DNA from: Streptomyces sp. 135
GTDB taxonomy: Bacteria > Actinomycetota > Actinomycetes > Streptomycetales > Streptomycetaceae
DNA length: 64,000 nucleotides
Reading direction: 5' to 3'
Assembly (NCBI RefSeq): GCF_020026305.1
Contig: NZ_CP075691.1
Coordinates: forward strand, 3,720,001-3,784,000
Shown here one piece after another: positions 44,074 through 53,060 of the stretch. The notes beneath the pieces were generated by a model. It saw nothing but the letters and a program-made list of their open reading frames with translations. It made no database searches and was not told where the DNA came from. Position numbers and translations under genes: made by a program. Position 1 is the stretch's first letter; every line of letters starts with the position of its first letter.

Positions 44074-45243
44074 ATGTCCGACTCGACAGCTCCGCAGTCG
44101 CCCACGCAGGACCGCCCCGTGTACGTCATCGGGGGCGGCCCCGGCGGACTCGCCGTCGCCGCGGCGCTGCGCGCACGCGGTGTCCGCGCGATCGTCCTGG
44201 AGAAGTCGGAGCGCCTCGGCGCCTCCTGGCGCGGCCACTACGACCGCCTCCACCTGCATACGACGCGTCGCCTCTCCGCCCTGCCCGGCCTGGCGATCCC
44301 GCGGTCGGCCGGCCGGTGGGTGTCACGGGACGACCTGATCCGCTACCTGGAGCAGTACGCGGAACACCACGCCCTCGACATCGTCACCGGGGTCGAGGTC
44401 ACCGGCCTGGAACGCACCGCCGACGGCACCGGCTGGCTGCTGCGCGCGACCGGCGGCCGGGAGCTGACCGGCAGCGCGGTGGTGGTCGCCACCGGCTACA
44501 ACCACACGCCCCGGCTGCCCGACTGGCCCGGCCGCGACACGTACTCCGGAGACCTCCTGCACGCCCGCGACTACCGCGAACCGAGCCCCTTCACCGGCAA
44601 GGACGTCCTGGTCGTCGGCGTCGGCAACACCGGCGCGGAGATCGCCGTCGACCTCGCCGCCGGTGGCGCCGCCCGGGTCCGCCTCGCGGTGCGCACCGCC
44701 CCGCACATCGTGCGCCGCTCCACGGCCGGGTGGCCCGCGCAGCTCTCGGGCATCCTGTGCCGCAGGCTTCCGGTGCTCCTGACGGACCGCCTCGCGTCGC
44801 TGGTCGCCCGCGTGTCCGTCCCCGACCTGTCGGCGCAGGGACTGTCACGCCCCCGCACCGGCCTCTTCTCGAGGGCCAGGGAAGGGGCGATCCCGGTCCA
44901 GGACGTCGGCCTCATCGACGCCGTACGCAAGGGCCGGGTCGAGCCGGTGGCCGCCGTGGAGGCCTTCGACAGCGGCAAGGTGGTCCTGGCGGACGGCACG
45001 CGGATAGCGCCGCAGACGGTCATCGCGGCAACGGGCTACCGCCACGCCCTGGAGGGCCTGGTCGGCGGCCTGGGCATCCTCGACGCCCACGGCCGCCCCA
45101 CCGCCCACGGCCACCACAGCCCGAAGCAGGCCCCGAACCTGTACTTCACCGGCTTCACCACCCCGATCAGCGGCACACTCCGCGAACTCGCCCGAGACGC
45201 CAAAAAGATCGCAAAGGCAATAGCAAGAACCCACCCCCGATAA
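44074..45243 (+). CDS. FAD-dependent oxidoreductase (flavin monooxygenase type)
   Basis: 389 residues. FAD site GGGPGGLAVA near residue 20, then RLGASWRGHYDRLHLHTT, a central NADPH site VVGVGNTGAEIAVDL near residue 190 and the ATGYNHTP signature near residue 145. This is the pattern of FMO/YUC-like and CzcO-like monooxygenases that insert one oxygen into substrates. The TGF-type C-terminus ends LARDAKKIAKAIARTHPR. The ATG at 44074 has a weak ribosome site. It is divergent from the DoxX operon and shares its operator. A ring- or chain-oxidation role is likely. Confidence 0.88.
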   Translation: MSDSTAPQSPTQDRPVYVIGGGPGGLAVAAALRARGVRAIVLEKSERLGASWRGHYDRLHLHTTRRLSALPGLAIPRSAGRWVSRDDLIRYLEQYAEHHALDIVTGVEVTGLERTADGTGWLLRATGGRELTGSAVVVATGYNHTPRLPDWPGRDTYSGDLLHARDYREPSPFTGKDVLVVGVGNTGAEIAVDLAAGGAARVRLAVRTAPHIVRRSTAGWPAQLSGILCRRLPVLLTDRLASLVARVSVPDLSAQGLSRPRTGLFSRAREGAIPVQDVGLIDAVRKGRVEPVAAVEAFDSGKVVLADGTRIAPQTVIAATGYRHALEGLVGGLGILDAHGRPTAHGHHSPKQAPNLYFTGFTTPISGTLRELARDAKKIAKAIARTHPR

Positions 45244-45620
45244 CCCCACCCCGGAAGCCCCGCCACGCAAGGGGCGCGGGGAACTGCGCGCCCAACCCCC
45301 ACCAACCCGCACCCAAAAAACCCACCCCGCACGCCCCCCTAAGGGCGCGGGGAACTGCGCGCCCAACCCCCACGACCCGCACCCAAAAAACCCACCCCAC
45401 AAGGGGCGCGGGGAACTACGCAAGACCGCCCCCCCCCCCCCCCACACACACACCGCACCCAACAAATCCAGCCCCGTCCGATTCCCCACCTTGGCACCCC
45501 CCAATTTCTGCGCTTCCGTAGAAGAAACAGCCCCGCCCACCCCTCCCACCCCACGCCCCACCACACCGCATCGCGAGACACCGCACCGCACACCGCCAGT
45601 CTTTGCCTGCACCCCCATTC
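45244..45620. repeat. repeat-rich intergenic region with GGGGCGCGGGG elements and a C-tract
   Basis: The part of the 456-base gap before the operators. It holds three direct copies of a unit with core GGGCGCGGGGAACT(G/A)CGC: at about 45269-45330, 45340-45400 and 45401-45428 (the last truncated). Units one and two each continue with CCCAACCCCCAC and CCGCACCCAAAAAACCCACCCC. After the third there is a run of 15 C (45429-45443) and an ACACACACACC tract. This matches the repeat near 31.7 kb. No gene is visible. Confidence 0.75.
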
Positions 45621-45659
45621 CTGACACAGCGTCAGTTCAGTAATCTGACTATGCGTCAG
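45621..45659 (+). promoter_or_regulatory. two CTGAC-N5-GTCAG operators before the ADP-forming ligase gene
   Basis: CTGACACAGCGTCAG (45621-45635) and CTGACTATGCGTCAG (45645-45659), both with perfect arms, only 24 bases apart start to start. The half-site CTGACA in the first resembles a -35 box. The ATG is 41 bases past the second site. Confidence 0.78.
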
Positions 45660-45699
45660 GTAAGCAGGTAAGTGCTGTCACACAGGAGCGGGCGGACCG

Positions 45700-47925
45700 A
45701 TGCTTGGATCGACACACGGCACCTTCACCACCGACCCCCGCCGCGCGCGTGTCATGGCCTGCGGCGAACCCCCACCCCCCACCGTCCACGGCAGCGCCCC
45801 CACCGCCGACGACCTGGACGTCAGCGGCCGCCCCTTGCACGCCGACGTACCCGACCTGGACCGCTTCTTCCGCCCCGAATCCGTCGCCGTCATCGGCGCC
45901 TCGGACGCCGAGGGCCGCCCCGGCGCCGGCATCACCCGCCGGCTGATCGCCTGGGCCGAGCGGGTCGGCGCGCGCCTGCACCCCGTGCACCCCACCCGTC
46001 GGACGGTATTCGGCATCCCCTGCTTCCCCTCCGTCGCCGACCTGCCCGAACAGGTCGACCTCGCCGTACTGCTGGTCGGCGACCCGCTGCCGGCGATCGA
46101 GCAGCTCGCCGAGGCGAAGGTGCGCTTCGCCGTCGCCTTCGCCTCCGGGTTCGCCGAGACGGGCGAGGCGGGCGCGGCCGCCCAGGCCCGCCTCGCGGCC
46201 GCCGTGCGGCGCTCGGGCCTGCGGCTGCTCGGGCCGAACACCAACCTCAACGCCTTCGAGGAGTTCCGCGAGGATCTCGAAGGCCCCGCCATCGCGCTGA
46301 TCACTCAGTCCGGCCACCAGGGCCGCCCCGTCTTCACCCTCCAGGAACTCGGCATCCGCCTCTCCCACTGGGCGCCCACCGGCAACGAGGCCGACCTGGA
46401 GACCGCCGACTTCATCTCCTACTTCGCCGAGCGCCCCGAGGTCGGCGCCATCGCCTGCTACGTCGAGGGCCTCAGGGACGGCCGCGCCTTCCTGCTCGCC
46501 GCCGACCGCGCGGCCCGGCGCGGAGTGCCCGTCGTCGCCGTCAAGGTGGGCCGGACCGAGACCGGCGCCCGCACGGCCGCCTCACACACCGGCAAGCTGA
46601 CCGGCGCCGACGCGGTGGTGGACGCGGCGATGCGGCAGTTCGGCGTCATCCGTGTCGACGGGCTCGACGAACTCCAGGACACCTCCGCCCTGTTGGCGCG
46701 GGCCCGCAGGCCGTCGGCCGAGGGCGTGGCCGTGTATTCGATCTCGGGCGGCACGGGCGCGCACTTCTCGGACCTGGCGGCCGAGGCGGGCCTCACCCTG
46801 CCCACGCTCGGCGCCGCCAAGCAGGCGGAGCTGCACCAGTGGATACCGGAGTACCTGAACGTCGCCAACCCCATCGACAACGGCGGACACCCCGTCGGCG
46901 ACTGGCGCGGCCGGAAGATCATCGACGCGATCCTCGACGATCCGCAGGTGGGGGTGCTCATCTGCCCCATCACCGGGCCCTTCCCGCCGATGAGCGACAA
47001 ACTCGCGCAGGACCTGGTGGACGCGGCGGAGGAGACGGACAAGCTGGTGTGCGTGGTGTGGGGGTCGCCCCTCGGCACCGAGGACGCCTACCGCCAGACG
47101 CTGCTCGGCTCCTCGCGCGTGGCCACCTTCCGCACCTTCGCCAACTGCATCACGGCGGTCCGCGCCCACCTGGACCATCACCGCTTCACGGCCGGCTACC
47201 GCTCCCCCTTCGACGAGGCGCCGCGCAGCCCCTCCCCCTCCTTCCGCAAGGCGCAGGCGCTGATGCGGCCGGGCCAGCAGCTCAGCGAGCACGCGGCGAA
47301 GCAGCTGCTGCGCGCGTACGGGATCCGCGTACCGCGCGAGCAGTTGGTGACCAGCGCGGCGGCGGCCGTCCGCGCGGCCGGGCTCGTCGGCTACCCGGTC
47401 GTCATGAAGGCGTCGGGGCCCCAGCTGGCGCACAAGACCGAGCTGGGCCTGGTGAAGATCGGCCTGACCTCCGCCAGCCAGGTGCGCGACGCCTATCGGG
47501 AGCTGACGGACATCGCCCGCTACGAGGGCGTGCCGCTGGACGGCGTGCTGGTCTGCCAGATGGTGGAGCGGGGCGTCGAGATGGTCGTCGGCGTCACGCA
47601 CGACGCGCTCTTCGGGCCGACCGTGACGGTGGGGCTCGGCGGCGTACTCGTCGAGGTCCTTCGGGACACGGCGGTGCGGGTGCCGCCCTTCGGGGAGGAC
47701 CAGGCGAAGGCGATGCTGTCCGAACTGCGGGGCCGGGCCCTGCTGGACGGGGTGCGGGGGGCGGCGCCCGCCGATGTCGACGCGCTCGTCGAGGTCGTGC
47801 TGCGCGTCCAGCGCATGGCGCTCGAACTCGGGGACGAGATAGCGGAGTTGGACATCAACCCGCTGATGGTGCTGCCCCGGGGGCAGGGCGCCGTCGCCCT
47901 CGACGCGTTCGCCGTCTGCCGCTGA
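45700..47925 (+). CDS. ADP-forming acyl-CoA synthetase family protein (acetate-CoA ligase type)
   Basis: 741 residues. The order is a CoA-binding Rossmann domain (RFFRPESVAVIGASDAEG near residue 55), a succinyl-CoA ligase-like middle (NTNLNAFEEF, ALITQSGHQGR, SISGGTGAHFSD) and an ATP-grasp domain (VVMKASGPQLAHKTELGLVK near residue 570, then LDINPLMVLP). ADP-forming ligases make acyl-CoA reversibly from ATP; some family members use aryl or larger acids. An AGGAG site precedes ATG 45700. It heads an operon with the crotonase at 48019. Alternative: a protein-acetyltransferase-like member without the GNAT part. Confidence 0.87.
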   Translation: MLGSTHGTFTTDPRRARVMACGEPPPPTVHGSAPTADDLDVSGRPLHADVPDLDRFFRPESVAVIGASDAEGRPGAGITRRLIAWAERVGARLHPVHPTRRTVFGIPCFPSVADLPEQVDLAVLLVGDPLPAIEQLAEAKVRFAVAFASGFAETGEAGAAAQARLAAAVRRSGLRLLGPNTNLNAFEEFREDLEGPAIALITQSGHQGRPVFTLQELGIRLSHWAPTGNEADLETADFISYFAERPEVGAIACYVEGLRDGRAFLLAADRAARRGVPVVAVKVGRTETGARTAASHTGKLTGADAVVDAAMRQFGVIRVDGLDELQDTSALLARARRPSAEGVAVYSISGGTGAHFSDLAAEAGLTLPTLGAAKQAELHQWIPEYLNVANPIDNGGHPVGDWRGRKIIDAILDDPQVGVLICPITGPFPPMSDKLAQDLVDAAEETDKLVCVVWGSPLGTEDAYRQTLLGSSRVATFRTFANCITAVRAHLDHHRFTAGYRSPFDEAPRSPSPSFRKAQALMRPGQQLSEHAAKQLLRAYGIRVPREQLVTSAAAAVRAAGLVGYPVVMKASGPQLAHKTELGLVKIGLTSASQVRDAYRELTDIARYEGVPLDGVLVCQMVERGVEMVVGVTHDALFGPTVTVGLGGVLVEVLRDTAVRVPPFGEDQAKAMLSELRGRALLDGVRGAAPADVDALVEVVLRVQRMALELGDEIAELDINPLMVLPRGQGAVALDAFAVCR

Positions 47926-48018
47926 GGGGCGCCCGCACGAGCCGACCGCCACCGTCCGTGTCACCGCCGAGACCCCGACTGCCGAGCACCGTCGCCCAGC
48001 GAAACGGAGCCACGCCCC

Positions 48019-48882
48019 ATGACGCCCAAGCCACCCAAGACACCGATGACGCCCATGCCGTCCTCCCCCGACCCGACGACCTCCTCCGAACCCCTCGACT
48101 CATTGATACTCCACACCACTGACAACGCCGTCTCGTGGATCACGCTCAACCGCCCCGAGGCCATGAACGCCGTCACCTGGGACCAGCGCGAACGCATCAT
48201 CGCGCTGCTCGACGAGGCCTCCGGCGACCCCGGCGTACGCGCCGTCGTGATCACCGCCACCGGCAAGGGGTTCTGCGCGGGCGCCGACCTGCGCGGCGCC
48301 CCCGCCACGGGCGAGCGGGTGCCGGGGGATGTCGCCCGGACGGTCAGGCGGGGCGCCCAGCGGCTGATCTCCGCCGTCCTGGACTGCGAGAAACCGGTGA
48401 TCGCCGCGGTGAACGGCACGGCGGCCGGCATCGGCGCCCACCTGGCGTTCGCGTGCGACCTGGTGATCGCCGCCGAACCGGCCACGTTCATCGAGGTGTT
48501 CGTGCGCCGGGGCCTCGTACCGGACGGCGGCGGCGCCTATCTCCTGCCGCGGCTGATCGGGCCGCGGCGGGCCAAGGAGCTGATGTTCTTCGGGGACGCC
48601 GTGTCCGCCGCCGACGCGGAACGGCTCGGCCTCGTCAACCGCGTCGTACCGGCCGACGACCTGGAGAAGACCGCGCGGGAGTGGGCGCAGCGCCTCGCGG
48701 CGGGCCCCACCCGCGCCCTGGCCCTGACGAAGCAGCTGGTGAACGCCTCCCTGGAGGCGGACCGCGCGACCGCCTTCGCGGCGGAGGCCGTCGCCCAGGA
48801 GATCAACATGACCACGGCGGACGCGAACGAGGGCGTGGCCGCCTTCGTGGAGCGCCGCGCGCCCTCCTACCGAGGCCGCTGA
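48019..48882 (+). CDS. enoyl-CoA hydratase/isomerase family protein (PaaG-like site)
   Basis: 287 residues. Oxyanion loops KGFCAGADL and NGTAAGIGAHLAFACDLV, then FIEVFVRRGLVPDGGGAYLLP. The first catalytic glutamate position reads GAHLAF and the second is not a PE pair, but an aspartate in GLVPDGG is present, as in PaaG-type isomerases and dienoyl isomerases. So double-bond isomerisation is as likely as hydration. The N-terminus has a proline-rich lead of about 30 residues. It starts 93 bases after the ligase gene. A 19-base tandem repeat covers its stop codon. Confidence 0.8.
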   Translation: MTPKPPKTPMTPMPSSPDPTTSSEPLDSLILHTTDNAVSWITLNRPEAMNAVTWDQRERIIALLDEASGDPGVRAVVITATGKGFCAGADLRGAPATGERVPGDVARTVRRGAQRLISAVLDCEKPVIAAVNGTAAGIGAHLAFACDLVIAAEPATFIEVFVRRGLVPDGGGAYLLPRLIGPRRAKELMFFGDAVSAADAERLGLVNRVVPADDLEKTAREWAQRLAAGPTRALALTKQLVNASLEADRATAFAAEAVAQEINMTTADANEGVAAFVERRAPSYRGR

Positions 48883-48922
48883 CCCCTGCCGAGGCCGCTG
48901 ACCCCTGCCGAAGTCGCTGACC
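48871..48922. repeat. 19-bp tandem repeat across the crotonase stop codon
   Basis: CGAGGCCGCTGACCCCTGC at 48871-48889 and 48890-48908, then a partial third copy from 48909. The TGA stop (48880-48882) is inside the first copy. Each unit repeats the stop codon, so a slippage origin is likely and the protein end is protected in this frame. Confidence 0.65.
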
Positions 48923-48935
48923 GGCGTCGCGCCCC

Positions 48936-49898
48936 TCAGCCGCGCCGGCGCACCAGCACCTCGATGTCCGGTGAGTCCGGGTCCCCGAAGAGCACGAAGA
49001 GTTCGGGCTCGGCCGCCGTGCCGCCGATGGTCCACGTCTGACTGTCGCTGCCGCACCCCTCCACGGCGATGACGACGGCCGGCCGGTCCTCGTACTGGGC
49101 TTCGCCGACCCGCCACGTACCGGTGGAGTCGCAGCGCGCCAGCCTGTCGCTGCCACCGGACGCGTCACCTTCCTCGTACGCGTCACCCATCTCGTACGCG
49201 TGACTCGACTCGTACGGAAGCCCGGTGACCACCGCGCGCCCGTCCGCCCCCAGCCGCAGACGCTCGCCGTCCTCCCCCCGCCAGGTGCCGACGAGCTGCG
49301 CGGCGGTCAGCTCGGGCGGCTCGTACTCCTTGATGAGCCCCGTCGCCGTGCCCACGACCGCCGCGCCGAAGACCGCCACACACACGCCGAGCGAGGTGAG
49401 TCCCGACAGGATCCACACCTTGCGCAGCGGTCTGCCGAGGCGTTCCTCGCGCCGCCGGCAGTACGCCACGTGCAGCGCGGGCAGTATGCCGCTCGCCGCG
49501 ATCCACAGTGCGGGCCCCACGAAGGGGGCGCCCAGCACGGCCGAGCAAGCCGCCCACGCGGCCCCGACCGGCAGCAGGCAGGCGAGGGACCACGCCCACT
49601 CCGGGCCCCGGCCGAGACGCGCGGCGCCCAGGCGGCCGAGCCCGACCGCGGGGAGCGTGAGCACCGCGGAGTGCAGCAGCCCGACGACCGGCAGCAGGAG
49701 CGGCCCGAAGACGAAGAGGCAGGCCAGGCCGAGGGCGGGGCCGCCCCCCGCCCCTCGGCTGTCGTCGTCGAGCGTCAGCGTGAACGCCACCATCCCGGCC
49801 ACCGGCAGCTGCGCCGCGCACGCCGCCCCGGCCGCCCGCATCCGCACGTCACTCCAGGTCCCCCGCGGCCGCGCTTCCCTGGCGTTCCCCCACCTCAT
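48936..49898 (-). CDS. membrane protein of unknown function with C-terminal extracytoplasmic domain
   Basis: 320 residues. Five or so hydrophobic segments lie between residues 20 and 190 (for example ALGLACLFVFGPLLLPVVGLL and GLTSLGVCVAVFGAAVVGTA). The remaining C-terminal 130 residues are polar with paired cysteines (LARCDSTGTWR, VEGCGSDSQTW), so they are probably outside. No family recognised. It is convergent with the crotonase gene. Unrelated to the CoA genes as far as the sequence shows. Confidence 0.7.
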   Translation of the reverse strand: MRWGNAREARPRGTWSDVRMRAAGAACAAQLPVAGMVAFTLTLDDDSRGAGGGPALGLACLFVFGPLLLPVVGLLHSAVLTLPAVGLGRLGAARLGRGPEWAWSLACLLPVGAAWAACSAVLGAPFVGPALWIAASGILPALHVAYCRRREERLGRPLRKVWILSGLTSLGVCVAVFGAAVVGTATGLIKEYEPPELTAAQLVGTWRGEDGERLRLGADGRAVVTGLPYESSHAYEMGDAYEEGDASGGSDRLARCDSTGTWRVGEAQYEDRPAVVIAVEGCGSDSQTWTIGGTAAEPELFVLFGDPDSPDIEVLVRRRG

Positions 49899-49959
49899 GG
49901 GGGTGAAGATACGCGCGGGACAGGAGGGGCCCAGCCACAGGGCCCCGCACCCTTTCCAT

Positions 49960-49974
49960 CTGACGCCCCGTCAG
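49960..49974 (+). promoter_or_regulatory. CTGAC-N5-GTCAG operator before the flavin reductase gene
   Basis: CTGACGCCCCGTCAG, both arms perfect. It ends 5 bases before the first ATG in frame (49980) and 17 before the one preferred here (49992). Confidence 0.72.
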
Positions 49975-49991
49975 CTTCAATGGTGGGCGTG

Positions 49992-50609
49992 ATGGGACAC
50001 GCAGGGATGGCGGCCACCGCCCTCCGCTACCTCAGGTCGGTCGGGGCCCCCACCACCACGGGCCCCTTCGAAACGCTGCCACGCCCCGAGCTGCGGGCGG
50101 TCGGCGACGACGAGCGTGCCCCGCTCGATCCCGGCGAGTTCCGCCGCGTCCTCGGGAACTTCGCGACGGGCGTCACCGTGATCACGGCTCCTCCGTGCGA
50201 GGAGGGCGAGGGCCCCGCGGGCTTCGCCTGCCAGTCCTTCGCCTCGCTCTCCCTGGACCCGCCGCTGGTCTCCTTCATGGTGGCCCGCACCTCGACGACA
50301 TGGCCGCGCATCGCGCGCGCGGGCGTCTTCTGCGTGAACATCCTCGGCGCCGACCAGGGCGAGCTGTGCCGGGCCTTCGCCGTGAGCGGTGCCGACAAGT
50401 TCGCCGGGGTGGAGTACGACGCGGCGCCCGTGTCCGGCTCACCCCGGCTGGCGGGCGCCCCCGCCTGGGTCGACTGCGCGATCCAGGCGGTGCACACCGG
50501 TGGCGACCACCTCATCGTGGTGGGCCGGGTGGCCGCGCTCGGTACCGCCGACGGCGACGCGGGGCCGCTCCTCTTCCATCAGGGCAGGTTCGGCCGCTTC
50601 ACGCCGTGA
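49992..50609 (+). CDS. flavin reductase (HpaC/HsaB-like) family protein
   Basis: 205 residues. The FMN-binding split-barrel core reads EFRRVLGNFATGVTVITA, CQSFASLSLDPPLVSFMV and VFCVNILGADQGELCRAFA. Members reduce FMN or FAD for a partner monooxygenase; HsaB serves the steroid ring hydroxylase HsaA, and no such partner is seen in this window. Possible starts are 49980, 49983, 49989, 49992 and 50007; 49992 has GGTGGG before it. The 3' end overlaps the convergent MFS gene by 11 bases. Confidence 0.85.
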   Translation: MGHAGMAATALRYLRSVGAPTTTGPFETLPRPELRAVGDDERAPLDPGEFRRVLGNFATGVTVITAPPCEEGEGPAGFACQSFASLSLDPPLVSFMVARTSTTWPRIARAGVFCVNILGADQGELCRAFAVSGADKFAGVEYDAAPVSGSPRLAGAPAWVDCAIQAVHTGGDHLIVVGRVAALGTADGDAGPLLFHQGRFGRFTP

Positions 50610-51981
50610 CGGCCGGGAGGTCCACCGGGTCGCGCCGCCGGATCACCAGCGCCATCAGCGCGGCCGCCGCGCAGAGCGCCCCGGAGGCGTACCAGATGAC
50701 GTCGTAGGACCCGAAGGTGTCCCGCACGACCCCACCGAGGAACGCGACGACGGCGGCGCCGACCTGGTGCGAGGCCAGCACCCAGCCGAAGACGATCGCG
50801 CTGTCGTCGCCGTACTGCTCGCGGCAGAGCGCGAGGGTCGGCGGGACGGTCGCGACCCAGTCCAGGCCGTAGAAGACGATGAAGAAGATCATCGGCGGGT
50901 GGACGTTCGGGGCGAGGAGGATCGGCAGGAAGAGCAGCGAGACGCCGCGCAGCGCGTAGTAGACGGCGAGCAGGCGCCGGGCGTCGAAGCGGTCCGTGAG
51001 CCAGCCCGACGCGATCGTCCCGACGATGTCGAAGACGCCGATGACGGCGAGCAGCGACGCGGCGGCCCTGATGGGCATGCCGTGGTCGTGCGCGGCGGGC
51101 ACGAAGTGGGTCTGGATCAGGCCGTTCGTCGAGGCGCCGCAGATCGCGAAGGACCCGGCGAGCAGCCAGAACGGTCCGGTGCGGGCCGCCTTGAGGAGCA
51201 CGGCCATGGTGCGCCGGGCGGCCCCCGGGACGGGCGGCGGCTTCGCGACGAACTCCTCGGCCCCGTACGGCTTCAGGCCGACGTCCGCCGGGTGGTCGCG
51301 CAGCAGCAGCCATACGAAGGGGACGACCACGAGAGCCGCGAGCGCGACCGTCACGGCGGCGGGCCGCCACCTGTACGTCTCGACGATCCAGGCGAGGAGC
51401 GGCAGGAAGATCAGCTGGCCGGAGGCGGAGGCGGCCGTGAGGATGCCGGTGACCAGGCCGCGCCGCTCGGTGAACCAGCGGTTGGTGACGGTCGCGGCGA
51501 AGGCGAGCGCCATCGAGCCGGAGCCGAGCCCGACGAGCAGGCCCCAGTACAGCAGCAGTTGCCAGGCGTGGTTCATCCACACGGTCAGCCCGGAGCCCAG
51601 GGCGATCACGATCAGGGCGGTCGCGACGACCTTGCGGATGCCGAAGCGGTCCATCAGCGCGGCGGCGAACGGCGCGGTGAGCCCGTACAGCGCGAGGTTG
51701 ATGGAGACCGCGAGGCCGATGGTCCCGCGCGACCAGCCGAAGTCGGCGTGCAGCGGGTCGATGAGGAGGCTCGGCAGCGAGCGGAACGCGGCGGCGCCGA
51801 TGATCGTCACGAAGGTGACGGCGGCGACGAACCACGCGCGGTGGATGCGGGGAGCGCGGCGGCCCGCCGGGGCCGTGGCGCCGGACGGGGGCGCGTCGAC
51901 GGCCTCGTCGGGCGGCGGGACCGTCCCGCCCGCTCCGCTGGTTCCGCCCGTCTCCGCGCTCGGCTCGGTTGTCTGGGTCAC
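50599..51981 (-). CDS. MFS transporter
   Basis: 460 residues with about 12 membrane helices (for example FVAAVTFVTIIGAAAFRSLP, LLYWGLLVGLGSGSMALAFA, WLLAGSFAICGASTNGLI). The motif LMDRFGIRKV is the MFS loop 2-3 signature. The N-terminal 45 residues are a soluble, proline-rich extension. Similarity of layout to oxalate/formate-antiporter-like and carboxylate MFS proteins suggests organic acid uptake or efflux; unproven. No palindromic operator precedes it. It is divergent from the GlxA-type regulator, which may control it. Confidence 0.88.
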   Translation of the reverse strand: MTQTTEPSAETGGTSGAGGTVPPPDEAVDAPPSGATAPAGRRAPRIHRAWFVAAVTFVTIIGAAAFRSLPSLLIDPLHADFGWSRGTIGLAVSINLALYGLTAPFAAALMDRFGIRKVVATALIVIALGSGLTVWMNHAWQLLLYWGLLVGLGSGSMALAFAATVTNRWFTERRGLVTGILTAASASGQLIFLPLLAWIVETYRWRPAAVTVALAALVVVPFVWLLLRDHPADVGLKPYGAEEFVAKPPPVPGAARRTMAVLLKAARTGPFWLLAGSFAICGASTNGLIQTHFVPAAHDHGMPIRAAASLLAVIGVFDIVGTIASGWLTDRFDARRLLAVYYALRGVSLLFLPILLAPNVHPPMIFFIVFYGLDWVATVPPTLALCREQYGDDSAIVFGWVLASHQVGAAVVAFLGGVVRDTFGSYDVIWYASGALCAAAALMALVIRRRDPVDLPAVTA

Positions 51982-52052
51982 GTCATCAAGGATCGGCAGC
52001 CGCCCCCGCGCGAACGAGTGGCCCGAGGGACAGCGTTCGCTAGGATCGGGCC

Positions 52053-53060
52053 ATGGCCGCTTCCGGGGAGTCCCGCGCCGATACGCGCATGCACCGCGTC
52101 GTCGTCCTCGCCCTGGACGGCGTCATCCCCTTCGAACTGGGCATCCCCCAGCGGATCTTCAGCCGCGCGCGCGACGCCGACCGCCGCCGTCTCTACGAGG
52201 TCGTGACCTGCTCGGTCCGGCCGCCCGGCCCGGTCCGTACGGACGCCGACTACACGATCCTCGTCGAACACGGCCCCGAGGCGCTGGCCACCGCCGACAC
52301 CGTCGTGGTCCCGGCGTCGTACGAACTGGGCCCGGTCTACGAGGAGGGGCGGCTCACCGGAGAGCTGGCCGCCGCGCTGGCCCGTATCCGGCCGGGCACC
52401 CGCCTCGTCTCGATCTGCACGGGCGGGTACGTCCTCGCCGCCGCCGGCTTCCTCGACGGGCGCCCGGCGACCACGCACTGGGCGTCGGCGGCCCACTTCC
52501 AGCGGCTCTTCCCCGACGTCAAGGTCGACGCGGACGTGCTGTTCATCGACGACGGCGACGTGCTGACGTCGGCGGGCGTGGCCGCGGGCGTCGACCTCTG
52601 CCTGCATCTCGTACGCCGCGACCAGGGCACGGCGGTCGCCAACGACGTGGCCCGCCTCACCGTCGTACCGCCCCACAGGGACGGCGGCCAGGCCCAGTAC
52701 ATCCAGCGCCCGGTCCCCGAGCCGCAGCTGGCGACCACGCGCACCGCGCGGGCCTGGGCGCTGAGCCGCCTCGACCAGCCGCTGCGGCTGCGGGACATGG
52801 CGGCGCGGGAGTCGATGTCGGTGCGCACCTTCACGCGGCGCTTCCGCGAGGAGGTCGGCATCAGCCCCGGCCAGTGGCTGACACAGCAACGCGTCGAGCG
52901 GGCACGGCACTTGCTGGAGTCCAGCGATCTCTCCGTCGACCGGATCGCGCGGGACGCGGGCTTCGGCACGGCCCAGTCGATGCGCCAGCACCTACAGGCC
53001 GCGCTCGGCGTCACCCCCACCGCTTACCGGCGTACGTTCCGCGACGTCGCCGCCGGCTGA
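52053..53060 (+). CDS. GlxA-type transcriptional regulator (DJ-1/PfpI + AraC HTH)
   Basis: 335 residues. Residues 12-195 form a DJ-1/PfpI-like domain (HRVVVLALDGVIPFELGIPQ, with ICTGGYVLAAAG as the nucleophile-elbow region), and residues 235-330 are an AraC HTH (LRLRDMAARESMSVRTFTRR, IARDAGFGTAQSMRQHL). Such regulators sense small metabolites by an unknown mode. The ATG at 52053 is divergent from the MFS gene, 71 bases apart, and the two may form a regulator-transporter pair. The 3' end overlaps the convergent second MFS gene by 69 bases. Confidence 0.88.
   Translation: MAASGESRADTRMHRVVVLALDGVIPFELGIPQRIFSRARDADRRRLYEVVTCSVRPPGPVRTDADYTILVEHGPEALATADTVVVPASYELGPVYEEGRLTGELAAALARIRPGTRLVSICTGGYVLAAAGFLDGRPATTHWASAAHFQRLFPDVKVDADVLFIDDGDVLTSAGVAAGVDLCLHLVRRDQGTAVANDVARLTVVPPHRDGGQAQYIQRPVPEPQLATTRTARAWALSRLDQPLRLRDMAARESMSVRTFTRRFREEVGISPGQWLTQQRVERARHLLESSDLSVDRIARDAGFGTAQSMRQHLQAALGVTPTAYRRTFRDVAAG

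Noticed and set aside
45269..45428. CRISPR-like array
   Set aside because: Only three copies, no constant spacer length and no cas genes; it matches an intergenic repeat family.
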